From Rehmannia glutinosa (Eukaryota; Streptophyta; Magnoliopsida; Lamiales; Orobanchaceae), in contig JABTTQ020002182.1 of NCBI GenBank assembly GCA_016081115.2, forward strand, positions 186,001 to 250,000: a stretch of 64,000 bases of DNA, read 5' to 3'. Each line of letters starts with the position of its first letter. Positions within the stretch are counted from its first letter, which is position 1. Position numbers and translations under genes: made by a program. Below the pieces are notes generated by a model. It saw nothing but the letters and a program-made list of their open reading frames with translations, searched no databases and was not told where the DNA came from. This document shows, piece after piece, positions 52,816 to 64,000 of the stretch.

Positions 52816-55800
52816 TATTTACATAGTGAAATACACGAAGGGTTGGACAAAGAACACTTCATCTCCTTATTTGTCTCCTTCTTTCATCTTGTTCAAAGAT
52901 CTTCTTCTCTTCTTCTCTTTTTCTCGTCGTCATTTGCCTTCTTTTTCTTTTCATATGCCTTCTGGCATGACTTCATCTTTTCTTATTCTTTCTGTCTCTC
53001 CTCCCATAGCCGAGCTTGTCTCTTGTTTTCTTCTTCTATTCTTTTTGCATACTCGGCGTTAGTTTTAGCCACTTGCAAATTTGCCCTTGTCAGTCAAGTT
53101 GAGAGATCCCTCCTTTCTTTCCTGGATCTACGTATTCAATATTCTTGGCGAGGCCTAGGTCTGAAGCTTCTTCCTCTACCTCTTGGCGTATCTTTTCTTT
53201 GGGGTCTTCTTCTTTCGGTGAGTGACAAAGCGGAGTGACGTGTAGTATTTGTCGGTAGTCATCTCTGCTATCAGCTTCTTCACATAACGTGAGACCCTTT
53301 TCCCAAAGTACAAGTCCCAAGCTTGAGCCATAGACATATTTGCAAAGTATCCCCAGTTCGAGCGTTTTAAATTCATCAAGCGATCGTGGCTCTGTCCCGA
53401 CATCGAGATGGCATAAGTGTCTCTGTCTCTTTGGAATGCCTCCGTGTTCTTTCAAGATGTTCATAACTCGGGCATCCATTCTTCCTTCCACTTCCTTCAT
53501 CCCTGCTTCAATTGTTTTTCTCTTTTCGGCCATAGATACAAAGAGTGTTGGGTGATGAGTCACGGGGAGTTTTCTGCCGATAATGTCACATTTTGTGTGA
53601 GGACCTGTTGATGGGTTTGTGCAATCATCAAGGTCATATCTTTTCATCCTTCCCCCTCGGCAGATTTTCCTTTCTTCTGTTTTAACACTTCCTCGGTGAT
53701 TTTCCTTCGCGAATCGCTCCTTCCTTTTCAACTTGGATCCCCCTTGCGCCTTTAGGTATTCCTCTTCCCCCTTTTGGCATCATCAAAGGAGAGAGAACGC
53801 ACGGAAATAGACTTGCAAGCGGGAAGTCAAGCACTTGATAGTTGAGTTTTGTCTCGAGTCTGCTGCAGAGTATGCGGCCCCAAATTGCAGACCGAGTAGC
53901 GTTGGACTCTTTGAAATCAACTTCATCTCGGCCATGAGAAGGCTGAATTTTGTATTCATGGTCTCTTCCAAAGCGCTGTAGATCACTTTTGTTTTGCTCA
54001 CGCAGCTGCTTAACCTCGGCAATGTGAGCTTCATGCATGTGCTCAATATGTTCTCTCGGCCGTTTTTGCATCGGCATTTTCGAGCTCTCCACACCAGCTG
54101 ACTTGTTGAACAATGTCCTAAAGTATCTCACTTGTTCCACACGCATTGTTTCTTCTTTGTTGCCACCATTCCCCGATTGGATTGTTATGCCTCTTAAAAA
54201 TTGTAAGGTTGGCATCTCTGTTGTCGATCGCATGTCCAAAGAGGCACGATGCCTCTCCATCCGTTCAACCTCGGCCGAATAATGCCTTGAACACTTCGCG
54301 GACTTGGTGATTCTTTCTTCGCGGTGATGGCCATGCGGCGTCAAAATCATAATCATTTGGAACAATGGTGCACGATTGAAAAACGGAGCTGGTCTATGAT
54401 AGCGTGCTTGTTCGTTTCGACTCTTCATGGAGTTCCGGTATCTCAGTGAAAAAGGAAAAGATTCTACAAAGGATTCATCACCGCCAACCGGGATCCGTTC
54501 GATGATGAGCGGTGCGCGTGAAGTTCTTTTGGGAATCGACCTGCTTCTGACTTGAGGAGCCTGCGCGATGGTCTCTTGTTCATCCGGGTTTAGTTGTGAA
54601 GTGGACCCGGCTGCACGAGCCTCATTTGTCTCAACAACCGTTGGTCTCGGTGATTTTTCCATTTGAGTAGGCGGTCCTCGGCCTTATCGGAAGCGTCATC
54701 GGACGATGATGAGATTTCCATTGGTGGCTCATCATCAAAGTTAAAGGTTTGACGAGTAGTTTTGGGATCGACTTGCTCGTGCTTGGAACATCCGCTTGGT
54801 GAGTCTTTTGGATTTGGCACGGGGGATGACTCAAACTTCTTCTTCGCCCACGATCCCGAGAAAGGTTACATCGGGATTATCCTGGGAATCATGAAGTGCG
54901 CTTATCTCCTTCTCGGATGGGTCGATGATAGCGGGAGGGATGTTCTCTACTTCGACTTCTTTACCCCGGGAAGTCTCAACCTCCCGTGGGCCTTCATTAC
55001 TTCCGGCGAGTCTCTCTTTGCTGAGGCCTTGGTCCTCCCTTTCGGCAAAGTGATGTCGGTTTGTCTTAGGGTCTTCTGTGGTGGCATCCATTGGAGTCTC
55101 AACCCCATGGATTGCACTTTCATCGCCCAGTGTTAACTCCGAGTACATTCCTTTCGTGCCTCGACCGCATCATCGGCGTCATTATTAACCGGAGCGATTG
55201 GCACCTCGGTGAGACGAGTCTCAATCCTCATGCGAGCGTTGATGGCAACTTGTTTTCTTCTTGTGTTTGTATTTTCTCTACTTCGCCTCCTTGATTCGTT
55301 GTGGAGTCATCTGCAAGCATCCTCCGACCTTGCTGCGGTGGAGGGAGTTTCCCCCTCGGTGGCGCACCGGTGAGTGACTTGGAATAGGGTCACTCGTCTC
55401 CAAACTCCCTACTGTTTCGATTGAATGTTCGGTAGTTGGGGTAGGTGGTAAAACACCTTCAATAGGGGTTGGCTCGTGGGGTCCCCACTATCCCGATTTC
55501 ATCGCTGGGTTCCTTATTGCATTCTTCCAAGTGAGTGGGGAAGTGGTAGCGGCAACAACGGTGGTGATTTTTTGAACCACTCCCATTGGATCAATTTCGG
55601 TGTGTTCGGAGGACTCTCCTGGTCCCTCCATCGTCTTTGCTCGTGAAGAATTCTTGATTCGTGCAATGCTTCTTTGCATTTGCAACTCTTACGTGGCGAA
55701 GCATTCTCAGGATCCTCATCATCGAGAGAAGACATCAAGGAGAGGATGTGTGTGTTACGTGGTGCGGAGATAGGACGGATGCTTGCCTTCTCACGTGCCT

Positions 55801-57345
55801 CGGCTTCCTCTGCTTGCTTTTCTTTCTCCTTGTCCTTGTAGATCTGCAGGATGTCGTGCGATTGTCTTCATCGATCTTGGGGAGTACAGTGGTCGATCAA
55901 GGAAGCTCAACGATTCCTCTTCTTCTTCTATGAACTCGGGCCGTTGGAACTGTTCCCTTGACTTACTCAACTTCCATTTCCTCCACTCACGCAGACGATT
56001 TTGGATGTCGGGTAAGGTGGAGATAGGATCATTACATCACTATCCGCTCTAGCGAGGAGTTCTTCTTGTGCTTGGTTTGTGTGAACTACTCTTTGTGTCT
56101 TCGGTTGCCTCTGCTGATCGCCTTCAGCGAGACTTGGCTGTTTCATCAACTACATCGGAGACTCTACTTCTCCAGCATCTCCGATCTGCTCGGTGAGTGG
56201 TGACTCAATTTGGTTTCTCAAGCTTGGAGCGCTTGATAATTCGTCTCCGTCTCTCTAGTTTGTACCGGAGGGATTTGGTTCGAGAGACGGTGTCCTCTCG
56301 AGTCTTGGGCGGTGGGGCAGTCTTTGGTGTCTTTTCGAGGAGCGGGCCGTCTTCGCTTCTCGGTTCTCCTCTTCTTGACGATCGGAGAAGGTATTTGTGA
56401 GTCCTTCTCGACCGCTGCTGCGAGGGGGAGACATGCTGCTTTGGGGCGGTGACTTTCTGCTGCGCAGGGGCGGGAGCATGTTTTATTTTCTTTGCTGCGG
56501 GGGCGTGATCTTCTTAGTTGCTGGGGGCAACTTTCTTCTTGGCTGGAGAGGAAACAATCTGTATCTTGGGTCGGTGATTCCCCTTCATTGGTGTCGCTCT
56601 CTTGGCGTAAGCTCTCTTGTGCGCGAGAGAGGTTTGCTCGAACATCCTCTTGTTAACATGGAACGCCTTCCCATGTCTAAGAGGGACTCCTTTCACCTCC
56701 ATTAGTCGGCCAATCACTAGGCCATATCCTGAGGATCCTCCAAATGTGCCATCTTCCTTGAAGGATTTGTTCCCACGTTCGCGAGTCTGCTGTGAGACAA
56801 ACTCGGCCCAGTTTATCTTCTTTTCTGCGATGATTGCGGCCATTCTGATCGGCTTTGCTTTTGATAGTTGGTCAAAGTTGCCAAAATTGATGTCGATACA
56901 TTTGGTAACTATGTCCAATGACTTGTGATAATCCTCCTTGTGATCTCTTGTTTTGTTGTATACACTATTTTATCAAAGATCGGGCTTGGCTATTTCTTTC
57001 CAAGCATCGGCCAGGTTTACATCAGCCGTTAATCTCGATGCTCCTTCATTTGGTAGTGAGCAATGTTACGCCAAATCCTTGCGCGAAGATAGTCAGTTGC
57101 TTTCCGTGAGCAGATGACTTTATTCCTTCATCGTGAATCTCGGCATTCACGTAGAATTGTGCGACCTCCTCCACATATGTCATCGGGTATTCTAACGTGA
57201 AACGGTTTGATAGGACATTTCCAACTTTTCAAGCAATTTTCTTCACTAGGGTGTTGTCGGACCCTGTTTCACCATCGTCGAAATCCACCGTAGAGCCGGT
57301 GTGGATTTGCTTTCCTAACTTGGTAAAGTCATAAGTTGGTGCCAT
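52816..57345 (-). pseudogene. Element C third ORF (large accessory protein, frame-broken)
   Basis: ATG at 57345 (minus) reads MAPTYDFTKLGKQIHTGS. Downstream pieces: FYVNAEIHDEG and frame 56918-56514 (KCIDINFGNFDQLSKAKPIR, KKINWAEFV, YGLVIGRLMEVKGVPLRHGK, AFHVNKRMF). An acidic middle follows (55738-54590, with LTLGDESAIHGVETPMDATT and FNFDDEPPMEISSSSDDASD). Frame 54662-53682 (326 codons, intact) has RTSRAPLIIERIPVGGDESF, AEVERMERHRASLDMRS and a coiled coil REHIEHMHEAHIAEVKQLRE. Frame 53731-53090 (213 codons) has MAEKRKTIEAGMKEVEGRMD, HLCHLDVGTEPRSLDEFKTL and a Lys/Glu-rich tail. Total span about 4.5 kb, some 1,500 codons. This copy supplies the C-terminal half missing from A. Function unknown; no enzyme motif seen. 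Confidence 0.62.
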
Positions 57346-57890
57346 TTTTCAGGATTATATCGAAGAAAAACTCGAGAAATTGATTTGAAGATAGATAGGG
57401 TTTCGAGAGAATTTTTGCCTTTGCTTTTGAGAGAAAGAAATGAAGCAGTTTTAGAAGTGTGAGAGAGAAACGAGGACGAAAATGGTTTAAATATGGTTTA
57501 TGAAAGGACATGCGGGTGGTTTTGAAATGTGATCGAAATCAACGGCTTAGATTTTGCACGCCTATTTAGCATTTAATGTCTCGTATTTAATGCGGCAGCA
57601 TTTATATCCAATCATAAGCTTGGTGTGCGGCTTTTTATGTACACATCATCATTATCTTTCGACGTATACCTTAAAACATTCCCGCTTAGTCAAACGACAA
57701 CGTTTTGTCACTTTGCTTATAAGTGACTCGGCTTATCCTTTAGGCCGATTTAACTCTACTTCTCACAGTTCTCTTAGTGACTCGGCTATCGGTGACTCGG
57801 TGTAGTTGTCTTTCCGATCTGGTGATTTTGAGTGATTTACGTGTTGACTCTTTTTCACCTCCTCTTTGTTCCATTTCTTTTCTTTGATTC
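57346..57890 (-). other. Region between pol and third ORF, element C
   Basis: Homologous to 47661-48206 and 39746-40292. No coding frame. It includes CATATTTAAACC in minus sense upstream of the ATG at 57345. Confidence 0.45.
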
Positions 57891-60800
57891 TTACGTGTGT
57901 CGGCTCAGTTCAATTAACCCCAACTCATGTTTGAGTTCTTCAAATCTTGACTCACATAATGGTTTTGTGAAGATGTCGGCTAGTTGTTTATCGATTGAGA
58001 TATATTCAGGATGATGTCCTTCTTTTCAACATGATCTCTTATGAAGTGATATCGACATCAATATGCTTTGTTCTTGAATGCAACACGAGGATTTTTGAGT
58101 GATTGCAATTGCACTTGTGTTATCACACATGATTGGAATTTCTTTTTCCTCAACTTCATAGTCTCTCATTCTTTGTCTCATCCATAGGACTTGAGCTGTG
58201 TTTGCCCAGACTATGTATTTTGCCTCAATTTGTAGAGGTGGCTATTGAATTTTGCTTCTTGCTAAACCAGGAAATCACTGTTTCTAGCATTTGACATGTG
58301 CTGAAGTGCTCTTCTCCCACTCTCTGCATCCATAGATAGTCGAATCGAATAGCCAATTAGCTTGAATCCACCTTCCTTTGGATACCATAGGCCTACTTCT
58401 TGGCTTCCTTTCAAGTATCTCAAAATCCTCTTAGCTTTTGTCATATGGCTTTCTTTTGGAGGAGATTGAAATCTTGCACATACACCTACTGACAAAGGTG
58501 ATGTCGGCCCGCTTGCTTCTTTGTGAGATAAGCGATGATCAATAAGTGCTCTGTATCTTGTTTGATCTACAGCTTGCCATCTGCATCCATGTCCATTTTG
58601 GTGATGTATTCATTTGTATTTTTTCTGAGAAGATTTATCCTCCATACCAAACTTCTTCATTAAATCTCTACGGTGTATTTTGTTTGACTTATGAAGGTTC
58701 CGTCCTTCATTTGTTTCACTTGGAGTCCAAGGAAGTATGTCGCTCTCCCATCATGCTCATTTCAAATTTACTTTGCATGAGGTTTGAAAATTTTTCACAT
58801 GACTCTTTGTTAGTGGATCCAAAAATGATGTCATCCACATATATTTGAACAAGCAAGTATACTCTTTTTGTCTTGAATTAAGAAAAGTGTTCTATCTACT
58901 TTTCCTTTTGTGAATCCATTTTCGATTAAGAATTGTGACAAGGTATCATACCATGCTCCGGGTGCCTGCTTCAATCCATACTGAGCTTTCTTGAGTTTGT
59001 ATACCTTATCTCCAAGAGTCTTCTGCTCAAATCCTGGAGGTTGTTCAACATACACTTCTTCTTCCAATAAACCATTTAGGAATGCACTTTTTACATCCAT
59101 CGATATACAATGAAATTCTTGTGAGTGCATAGGCAAGAAACATCCTTATAGCTTCCAATCTTGCTACGAGGGGCAAATGTTTCATCAAAATCTATCCCTT
59201 CTTCTTGGCAATATCCTTTGGCTACTAGTCTTGCTTTGTTTCTTACCACAGAACCTTCCTCGTTCATCTTATTTACGAACACCCATTTGGTGCCAATAAC
59301 ATTTTGATATATGGGTCTTTGCACTAATTCCCACACTTTATTTCTTTCAAACTGATTGACTCTTCTTGCATAGCTTGAATCAATGTGTGTCATCAATGCT
59401 TGTGACACGTCTTTGGGCTCTATTTGCGAGAGGAAGCATGTGAACATAGCTTCTTGTTGAGTTGGATCTTGTTTTGACACCTTCTCTTATATCTCCAATG
59501 ACAAGTTACGGTGGATGATCTCTCGGCCATCTTACATCGAGGTTGGAGTAAGTTAGCTGGATTGATCGACTTGCGGTGTGTTCTTTGTGGTCGACTCTCT
59601 CGTAATCTCTTATTTGCAAATTTTCCGATTGTTTTTGAGATTGACTATCTCATCTTCTTCCGAATTGATAATTCCGGCTTGACTTCAAGCGTAGGGACTC
59701 TTCTCGTATGGTTGGATGATTGACTTATCGGTGACTCTTCAATGTCTTCTCCATTTACATTTGGCTCATCGAATACTACATGAATGGATTCCTCTGTAAC
59801 CATAGTTCTTTTGTTGAGTATCTGTAGGCTTTGCTTTTTTGAGTATCTAAGAAGATACCTTCATCGACTTTAGCATCAAAAGCCTTTAGGTTGTCTTTGC
59901 CATTGTTGTGGATGAAGCATTTACATCCAAATATTCGAAATATGCAACATTTGGTTTTCTTCGATCCGGATCTCATAGGGAGTCTTTGTCAATTTTGTCT
60001 ATTTATCATACATCCTGTTTTGGGTGTAGCAAGTCGTGTTGATTGCTTGACCCAAAATCTTTTGGTAACCTGCTTGACCTAACATTGTCCTTTCGCTTCT
60101 TTGAGGGTTTGTTCTTCTTTCTCGCAACTCCATTCTTCTTTGTGGAGTCCTTGCTGTGATAGTTCATGACCAATACCATTCTCAATACAATTCGAGTTAT
60201 TATTCCATTGACAAACTCGGTTCCTCTATCCGATCTTATTTTGATAATGGTTTGACTCTTCTCGTTTTGAATCCTCTTCATCATTTGTGGTAGTTTTTGT
60301 AGAGTTTCTTTCTTCTTACACATGAATATTGTCCATGTATATCTTGAGTAGTCGTCTACTACCACCAAGGTGTATTTCTTTCCACTTATCTTTTTTGGTT
60401 CCCTTTGGGCCAAATAGATCCATATGAAGCGGATGCAATATTCTTGTTGAGGATGGGCATGTCTTTTCTTTAAATGACGACTTGATTTGCTTTCCTTCCG
60501 ACATGCATCACATATGCTCTCCTTCTTGTATCTTGATGCGGAAGTCCTTCTACAAGATGACTTCTTGCCGACTTTGTTAATTGTTTTGAAATTGGTGACT
60601 CGGCTTTTTGTGCCACAATGACTAACTTGATTCAATTTGTGCTCTTTTTGCTAGTAGACAGTCTTTGGTGTTGCGATTGACCAATCCACTACATACATAT
60701 TTTTCTCGTCTACATCCTTGCAAAGACAACTTCATTTGATTCAATATCTTTGATTTGGCATATACCCATGTTGAATCAACATTGTAGCCCTTGTCACGAG

Positions 60801-61040
60801 AGTTGGTGATGCTCGATAAGTTGAAGTTGAGTCCTTCAACATATGCAACATCTGTGATTTCTAATCCATTCCTCTTGATGGATCCAATGCCTCTTATTTC
60901 ACCGGGGAGCTTCATTTCCTCCAAATATGACTTTTGCTTCTTTAACTTCCTTGAATTTTGACAGATTTTTCTTATTTCTGTCATATATCCGGGAATGACC
61001 ACTATCCATGTACCAGGTTCCTTGGCACTCGTTGTTCCTT
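57891..61040 (-). pseudogene. Element C pol (protease, integrase, RT, RNase H)
   Basis: Protease WYMDSG near 61010. Integrase frame 60635-60006: KKYTLVVVDDYSRYTWTIFM and IRSDRGTEFVNG are intact, while the QQNGVAERKNRT region is scrambled to KKNGVARKKNKP (catalytic Glu lost as read). Then 59976-59776: FRIFGCKCFIHNNGKDNLKA. RT frames 59480-59091 (NKARLVAKGYCQEEGIDFDE) and 59136-58831 (MDVKSAFLNGLLEEEVYVEQ, PPGFEQKTLGDKVYKLKKAQ, YGLKQAPGAWYDTLSQFLIE), YVDD near 58832-58843. RNase H 58495-57895: YLKGSQEVGLWYPKEGGFKL, a damaged STAEAEYVA site near 58220, LADIFTKPLCESRFEELKHE. Most frame breaks fall at CAG/CTG positions of element A. Confidence 0.85.
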
Positions 61041-62240
61041 GGACGCAATCAAGGAAATTAAGTTTTAGGTACCCATACTTATGCAGGTCTGAGGGGTTAG
61101 AATTGTAAGATGATCCAACCAACCTATAGCCAAATGATTTGACTCTAAGGGGTTGCCATCTATCGTGCCATAATCATAATTAATCCTGGCAAATTGCTTG
61201 GGGATTCTAGGTTCATACAAGCTGTCTCTTTTTGTCTGTATGCTGCATATGTGTTTTAGCAATTGCCTTCCTTGGGTAATTGTGGTGTCTCTGAGTGTAG
61301 TGCCTAGGTGTATATGTGTCTTTGATGAAAGCTCTTATGCTTTTGGAATGGCCTTTCTTGAGTTTTAGGCCTTTGCCATTTGGGCTTATATTCCATAAGT
61401 CTATCTTTGATAGTTCACATTATTCCAATCGGCTTGGCTTGGATATTTTCTACCATTCCCATCATATGTATTTCTTTTATGGATTTTAAGGGTTTTGGTA
61501 GCTCGCTTCTTCTTTCTTCTGAGTATTTTCTGTTTGGAGTTTCTTTGAGGACTCGCGAGAATCTCTTCTCGGTGTCCTTCGGCATAGATACTCAATCGGG
61601 TTGTTTTCCTTTTCCTTTATAACCGGGGCGGTTTGCTTGTTATTGTGCTTTGGAGTGAATGTGTGTGCAACATTTAGAGTTTTGGATTTTTTGATTCTTC
61701 ATGGCTTGAAGATCCTTTTTCCAAAATTACTTTTGAGGTTTGACATAGCACGAGAGGAATTAAATCTAAGCTTTGTCTTGTCTCCACATTCTCTTTGACT
61801 CATAATAAGATCATCCAATGATTTAGATGCTTTAGTGAATGAGGCAATAACATTCTTGAGGTCATTCTCCCTCTTTTCTATAGCAGCAATTTCGCTATTA
61901 ATTTAGCATTTTCAGCCTTTAAACTTTCATTCTCATCGGCTATTTGACTTAGAGTACTCGGCTCCTTAGTCGGCTTTGAGTTTTGACTTTTGAATAGGCT
62001 GTTTTCCTCATTCAATAGTGTGTGTGACGATTTAATGTGTTCAAAATCTTTCATCATTTTGCCTAATGAATCATAAAGATCAGTGGGTGATGAAGTGTGT
62101 GTGTCGAGTCACTATCACTAGTGTACGAGTTTGTTGAGTTAGATTGTACCTCATCTTCTTGATCGGAGGTTGATCTTGTTCTTTGGCCATCAAGCGGATC
62201 GGGCTTCTTCTTGAGTCACTTGAGTAGTCGGCTTCTTTGC
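61041..62240 (-). pseudogene. Element C gag-pol linker and coiled-coil region
   Basis: Minus-strand counterpart of 29340-30560: VWVPK-like residues near 61070, Tyr/Asn/Lys-rich linker, then the heptad-rich Gag coiled coil (SLGKMMKDFEHIKSSHT near 62060-62080). Several frame changes. Confidence 0.6.
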
Positions 62241-63362
62241 TCTGCGAATCATTGTCTCTCTTGACTTGTCATTTGCTTTTCGGTGATCTCTGCGACCATC
62301 ATTGCCTTTTTCCTTTCTTGTCTTCTTTCTCTGAAGACCTTCCTTTCTTCTTCATCCTGTATTTGTTGACTACAGGATATGGATCAATGGCATAGTGACA
62401 CTGTTTCTCTGAGTTCAGCATAGATGTTCAACCTTTTGATCGACTCTTTGATACTCAACTTTTTGATGATCTGTTCTCTTGGTTGGCCTATCTTCCTTGA
62501 TTTGGAGGTTTGAGTGTCTTACGGAAGATTCACCCTTTCTCTCTTGTAGTTCTTATTGAAGAACTTGTTGAACCTCTTAACCATCGGGGATATTTCTTAC
62601 GGGTCAATGACTTCTTTGACCTCGGCTCTCTTCCCATCTTTAACAATTAGAGCAATTTGTTTTGGGTACAAGCTGTCTCTTCCTGGTCTTTTCTTCTCGG
62701 CTCAAACTCGTAGGCTTTGAGGTCCGAGAATAACTCATGGTTGGATGTCTTTGATAGGTCCATAGAATGTCTCAAAGTGCCATGACCTTCATTTCCCATT
62801 CATTTGGAAGACTTTTAGGATTTTCATACACATTTCTTCTGTGTATATTCCTTTCCAAGTGCGATGACTCATTTGTGATTTACGTGAACCGAGCATCTAG
62901 TTGATCCAGGTTCTCTCCGAGATCATTTTGAAGTTCTCAAATTTCGATACGATCAATGATAATTTGTTTTCTTTGATTTGCTCGAGCCTTCACAAATCAA
63001 TGTCGGCTTGTCCCCGATTTCTTTAGCCGTTTTGCATGATTTGACTTTATTGAACATGGCTTTGTCAAGGTTTTGTAAAGGATGTCCTTGGCTACATTGT
63101 CCAGGTTATATCTTTTCTGTCATCATTTGTCCACTCGATTCTTGCTTTTTCAACCATGGTAGTGCAGGAGCAACATTTTCTTCTCCTTTTGCAACTCTTA
63201 AATGACAAGTTTGTGTTCACCTTTAAGATTTGCAGAGGCCCATCTTCTATCACTATCCACATCTCATCATGTAATCTTTGATAGATGAGCTCGCATACGA
63301 ATTTTCCAATCATCAAATTCTTCAATAGTGAACATTGGGATGCGTGTCAAATTTGCTTCCAT
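62241..63362 (-). pseudogene. Element C gag
   Basis: ATG at 63362 (minus) gives MEANLTRIPMFTIEEFDD, then KFVCELIYQRLHDEMWIVIE and DGPLQILKVN (frame 63325-63092). It continues in broken frames with WTNDDRK, MCMKILKSLPNEWEMKVMAL and FSDLKAYEFEP-like stretches. The zinc knuckle near 62370-62410 keeps the HYAID part, but Cys residues are lost as read. UBN2-type Gag as in A and B. It usefully shows that the TAA at 28489 in element A replaced a sense codon. Confidence 0.8.
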
Positions 63363-63474
63363 GATAATAACTTTTAATGATAAGGAGAGTTTCGAGAGTT
63401 TAAGTACTAAAGCGGACATTGAAAAGTTTGGAGATCTAGTTCAAGAACCGATGCGGAGGGTTCAATGAACCAAC

Positions 63475-63486
63475 CGCTCGATACCA
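63475..63486 (-). other. Primer-binding site, element C
   Basis: Minus sense TGGTATCGAGCG; TGGTATC(A)GAGC with an A missing, two bases inside the LTR. The lost A sits in a CAG, like other breaks in B and C. Confidence 0.8.
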
Positions 63487-63488
63487 CT

Positions 63489-64000
63489 TGTAGGTCCCAA
63501 GGGGTGTAAGTGTAAGGTTTAGAAGGGGTTGAATAAACCTTGCAAATTTTCGATTTAGTCCTTTTAAATATACGAGTTGATTCTTCACCGTGTGTCCTTG
63601 ATGGATATCGATTTAGTCAATCAGTAGAGTTAGTCTCTCAACGAGACTCAAGCGAGTACATTGATGGAATAACTCATTGTTGACTCTAAATTAACTCAAC
63701 TGTGGTTTTGTTTTCGAGTGGAAGACTTAACACCCTTAAGTTTGATTAAGTAAGAGTTTAGTCTTTGGGTTTAGTACTTGTATTATCAAATGGATAGCAA
63801 ATTTATCGTGAGATATAAGCGATTAAAATTGCAAAAATTAAAATCTTTGAAATGTAAATGACACAATGAAATTTTTATAGAGGTTCGAAGATGGGGTAAT
63901 TCTTCTACTCCTCTCTTCTCCAACTCCTGGAGGAATCCACTAGGTAATGATCGGTTTACAAAGTGGTAGCAGATCCAGATACAAGTCTTGATCACACGGC
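63489..64000 (-). repeat. 5' LTR of element C (partial, runs off the window)
   Basis: TGTAGGTCCCAAGGGGTGTA in plus sense, nearly identical to 51048 onward over all of its 512 visible bases. Confidence 0.95.

Larger units (their letters stand above)
51048..64000 (-). mobile_element. Element C: Sirevirus-like retrotransposon, minus strand, nested in A
   Basis: Read from right to left: 5' LTR (starts beyond the window, inner edge 63489), PBS, gag, pol, third ORF, polypurine tract, 3' LTR (52580-51048). More than 12.9 kb. Same family as A and B, in the opposite orientation, inserted into element A's third ORF. Close to B in LTR and coding sequence and showing the same CAG/CTG-centred damage. Confidence 0.94.

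Noticed and set aside
52694..53238. Plus-strand Phe/Ser-rich frames
   Set aside because: Antisense shadow of the charged tail of element C's third ORF.

Overview
This window is plant nuclear DNA from repetitive chromatin. No host protein-coding gene could be supported. Almost every coding signal is a plant LTR-retrotransposon gag/pol domain (Ty1/copia Sirevirus type, a short-LTR copia, Ty3/gypsy Athila and Tat types) or a DNA transposon (CACTA, non-autonomous hAT-like). Lineage calls rest on recognised motifs, not on searches. An angiosperm, probably a eudicot, is the natural source; the species cannot be named.

Layout. 1-3840: minus-strand Ty3/gypsy (Tat-like) 3' part: LTR, polypurine tract, a long non-pol region with plus-strand coding scraps and a 31-33 bp minisatellite, and a retropepsin remnant. 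3841-8487: plus-strand Athila-like element with gag tail and protease, no reverse transcriptase or integrase, and a 1.4 kb LTR. 8488-12325: a tRNA-like SINE head, nested hAT-like non-coding repeats, and a minus-strand copia pol remnant that keeps its primer-binding site. 12412-14420: two hAT-like MITEs with decayed 8-bp target duplications, one of them inside a small gypsy remnant. 14420-20127: AT-rich DNA, another tRNA-like stretch, a gypsy LTR-like piece, a truncated solo Sirevirus LTR and a degraded CACTA element. 20128-24691: an end-to-end short-LTR copia element (minus) with non-canonical TA...TA LTR ends and a perfect TGAAC target duplication. 24692-26644: non-coding DNA, then an unknown promoter-plus-acidic-ORF piece.

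26645-64000 is a nest of three members of one large Sirevirus-like family. Element A (plus) starts at 26645. Element B (plus, 32638-46591, about 14 kb, both LTRs, PBS, PPT, 5-bp ATTAT duplication) sits inside A's reverse transcriptase. Element C (minus, 51048 to beyond the window) sits inside A's third ORF. All three carry gag, then protease-integrase-RT-RNase H, then a very large third ORF (about 4.5 kb in B and C) between pol and the 3' LTR. That third ORF is the most unusual object here.

A second striking signal is that B and C are disrupted mainly at CAG/CTG trinucleotides, while A is readable at the same places. The switch coincides with the element borders. I suspect an uncorrected, methylation-linked sequencing artefact in young high-copy repeats, so the apparent pseudogene state of B and C should be treated with caution.
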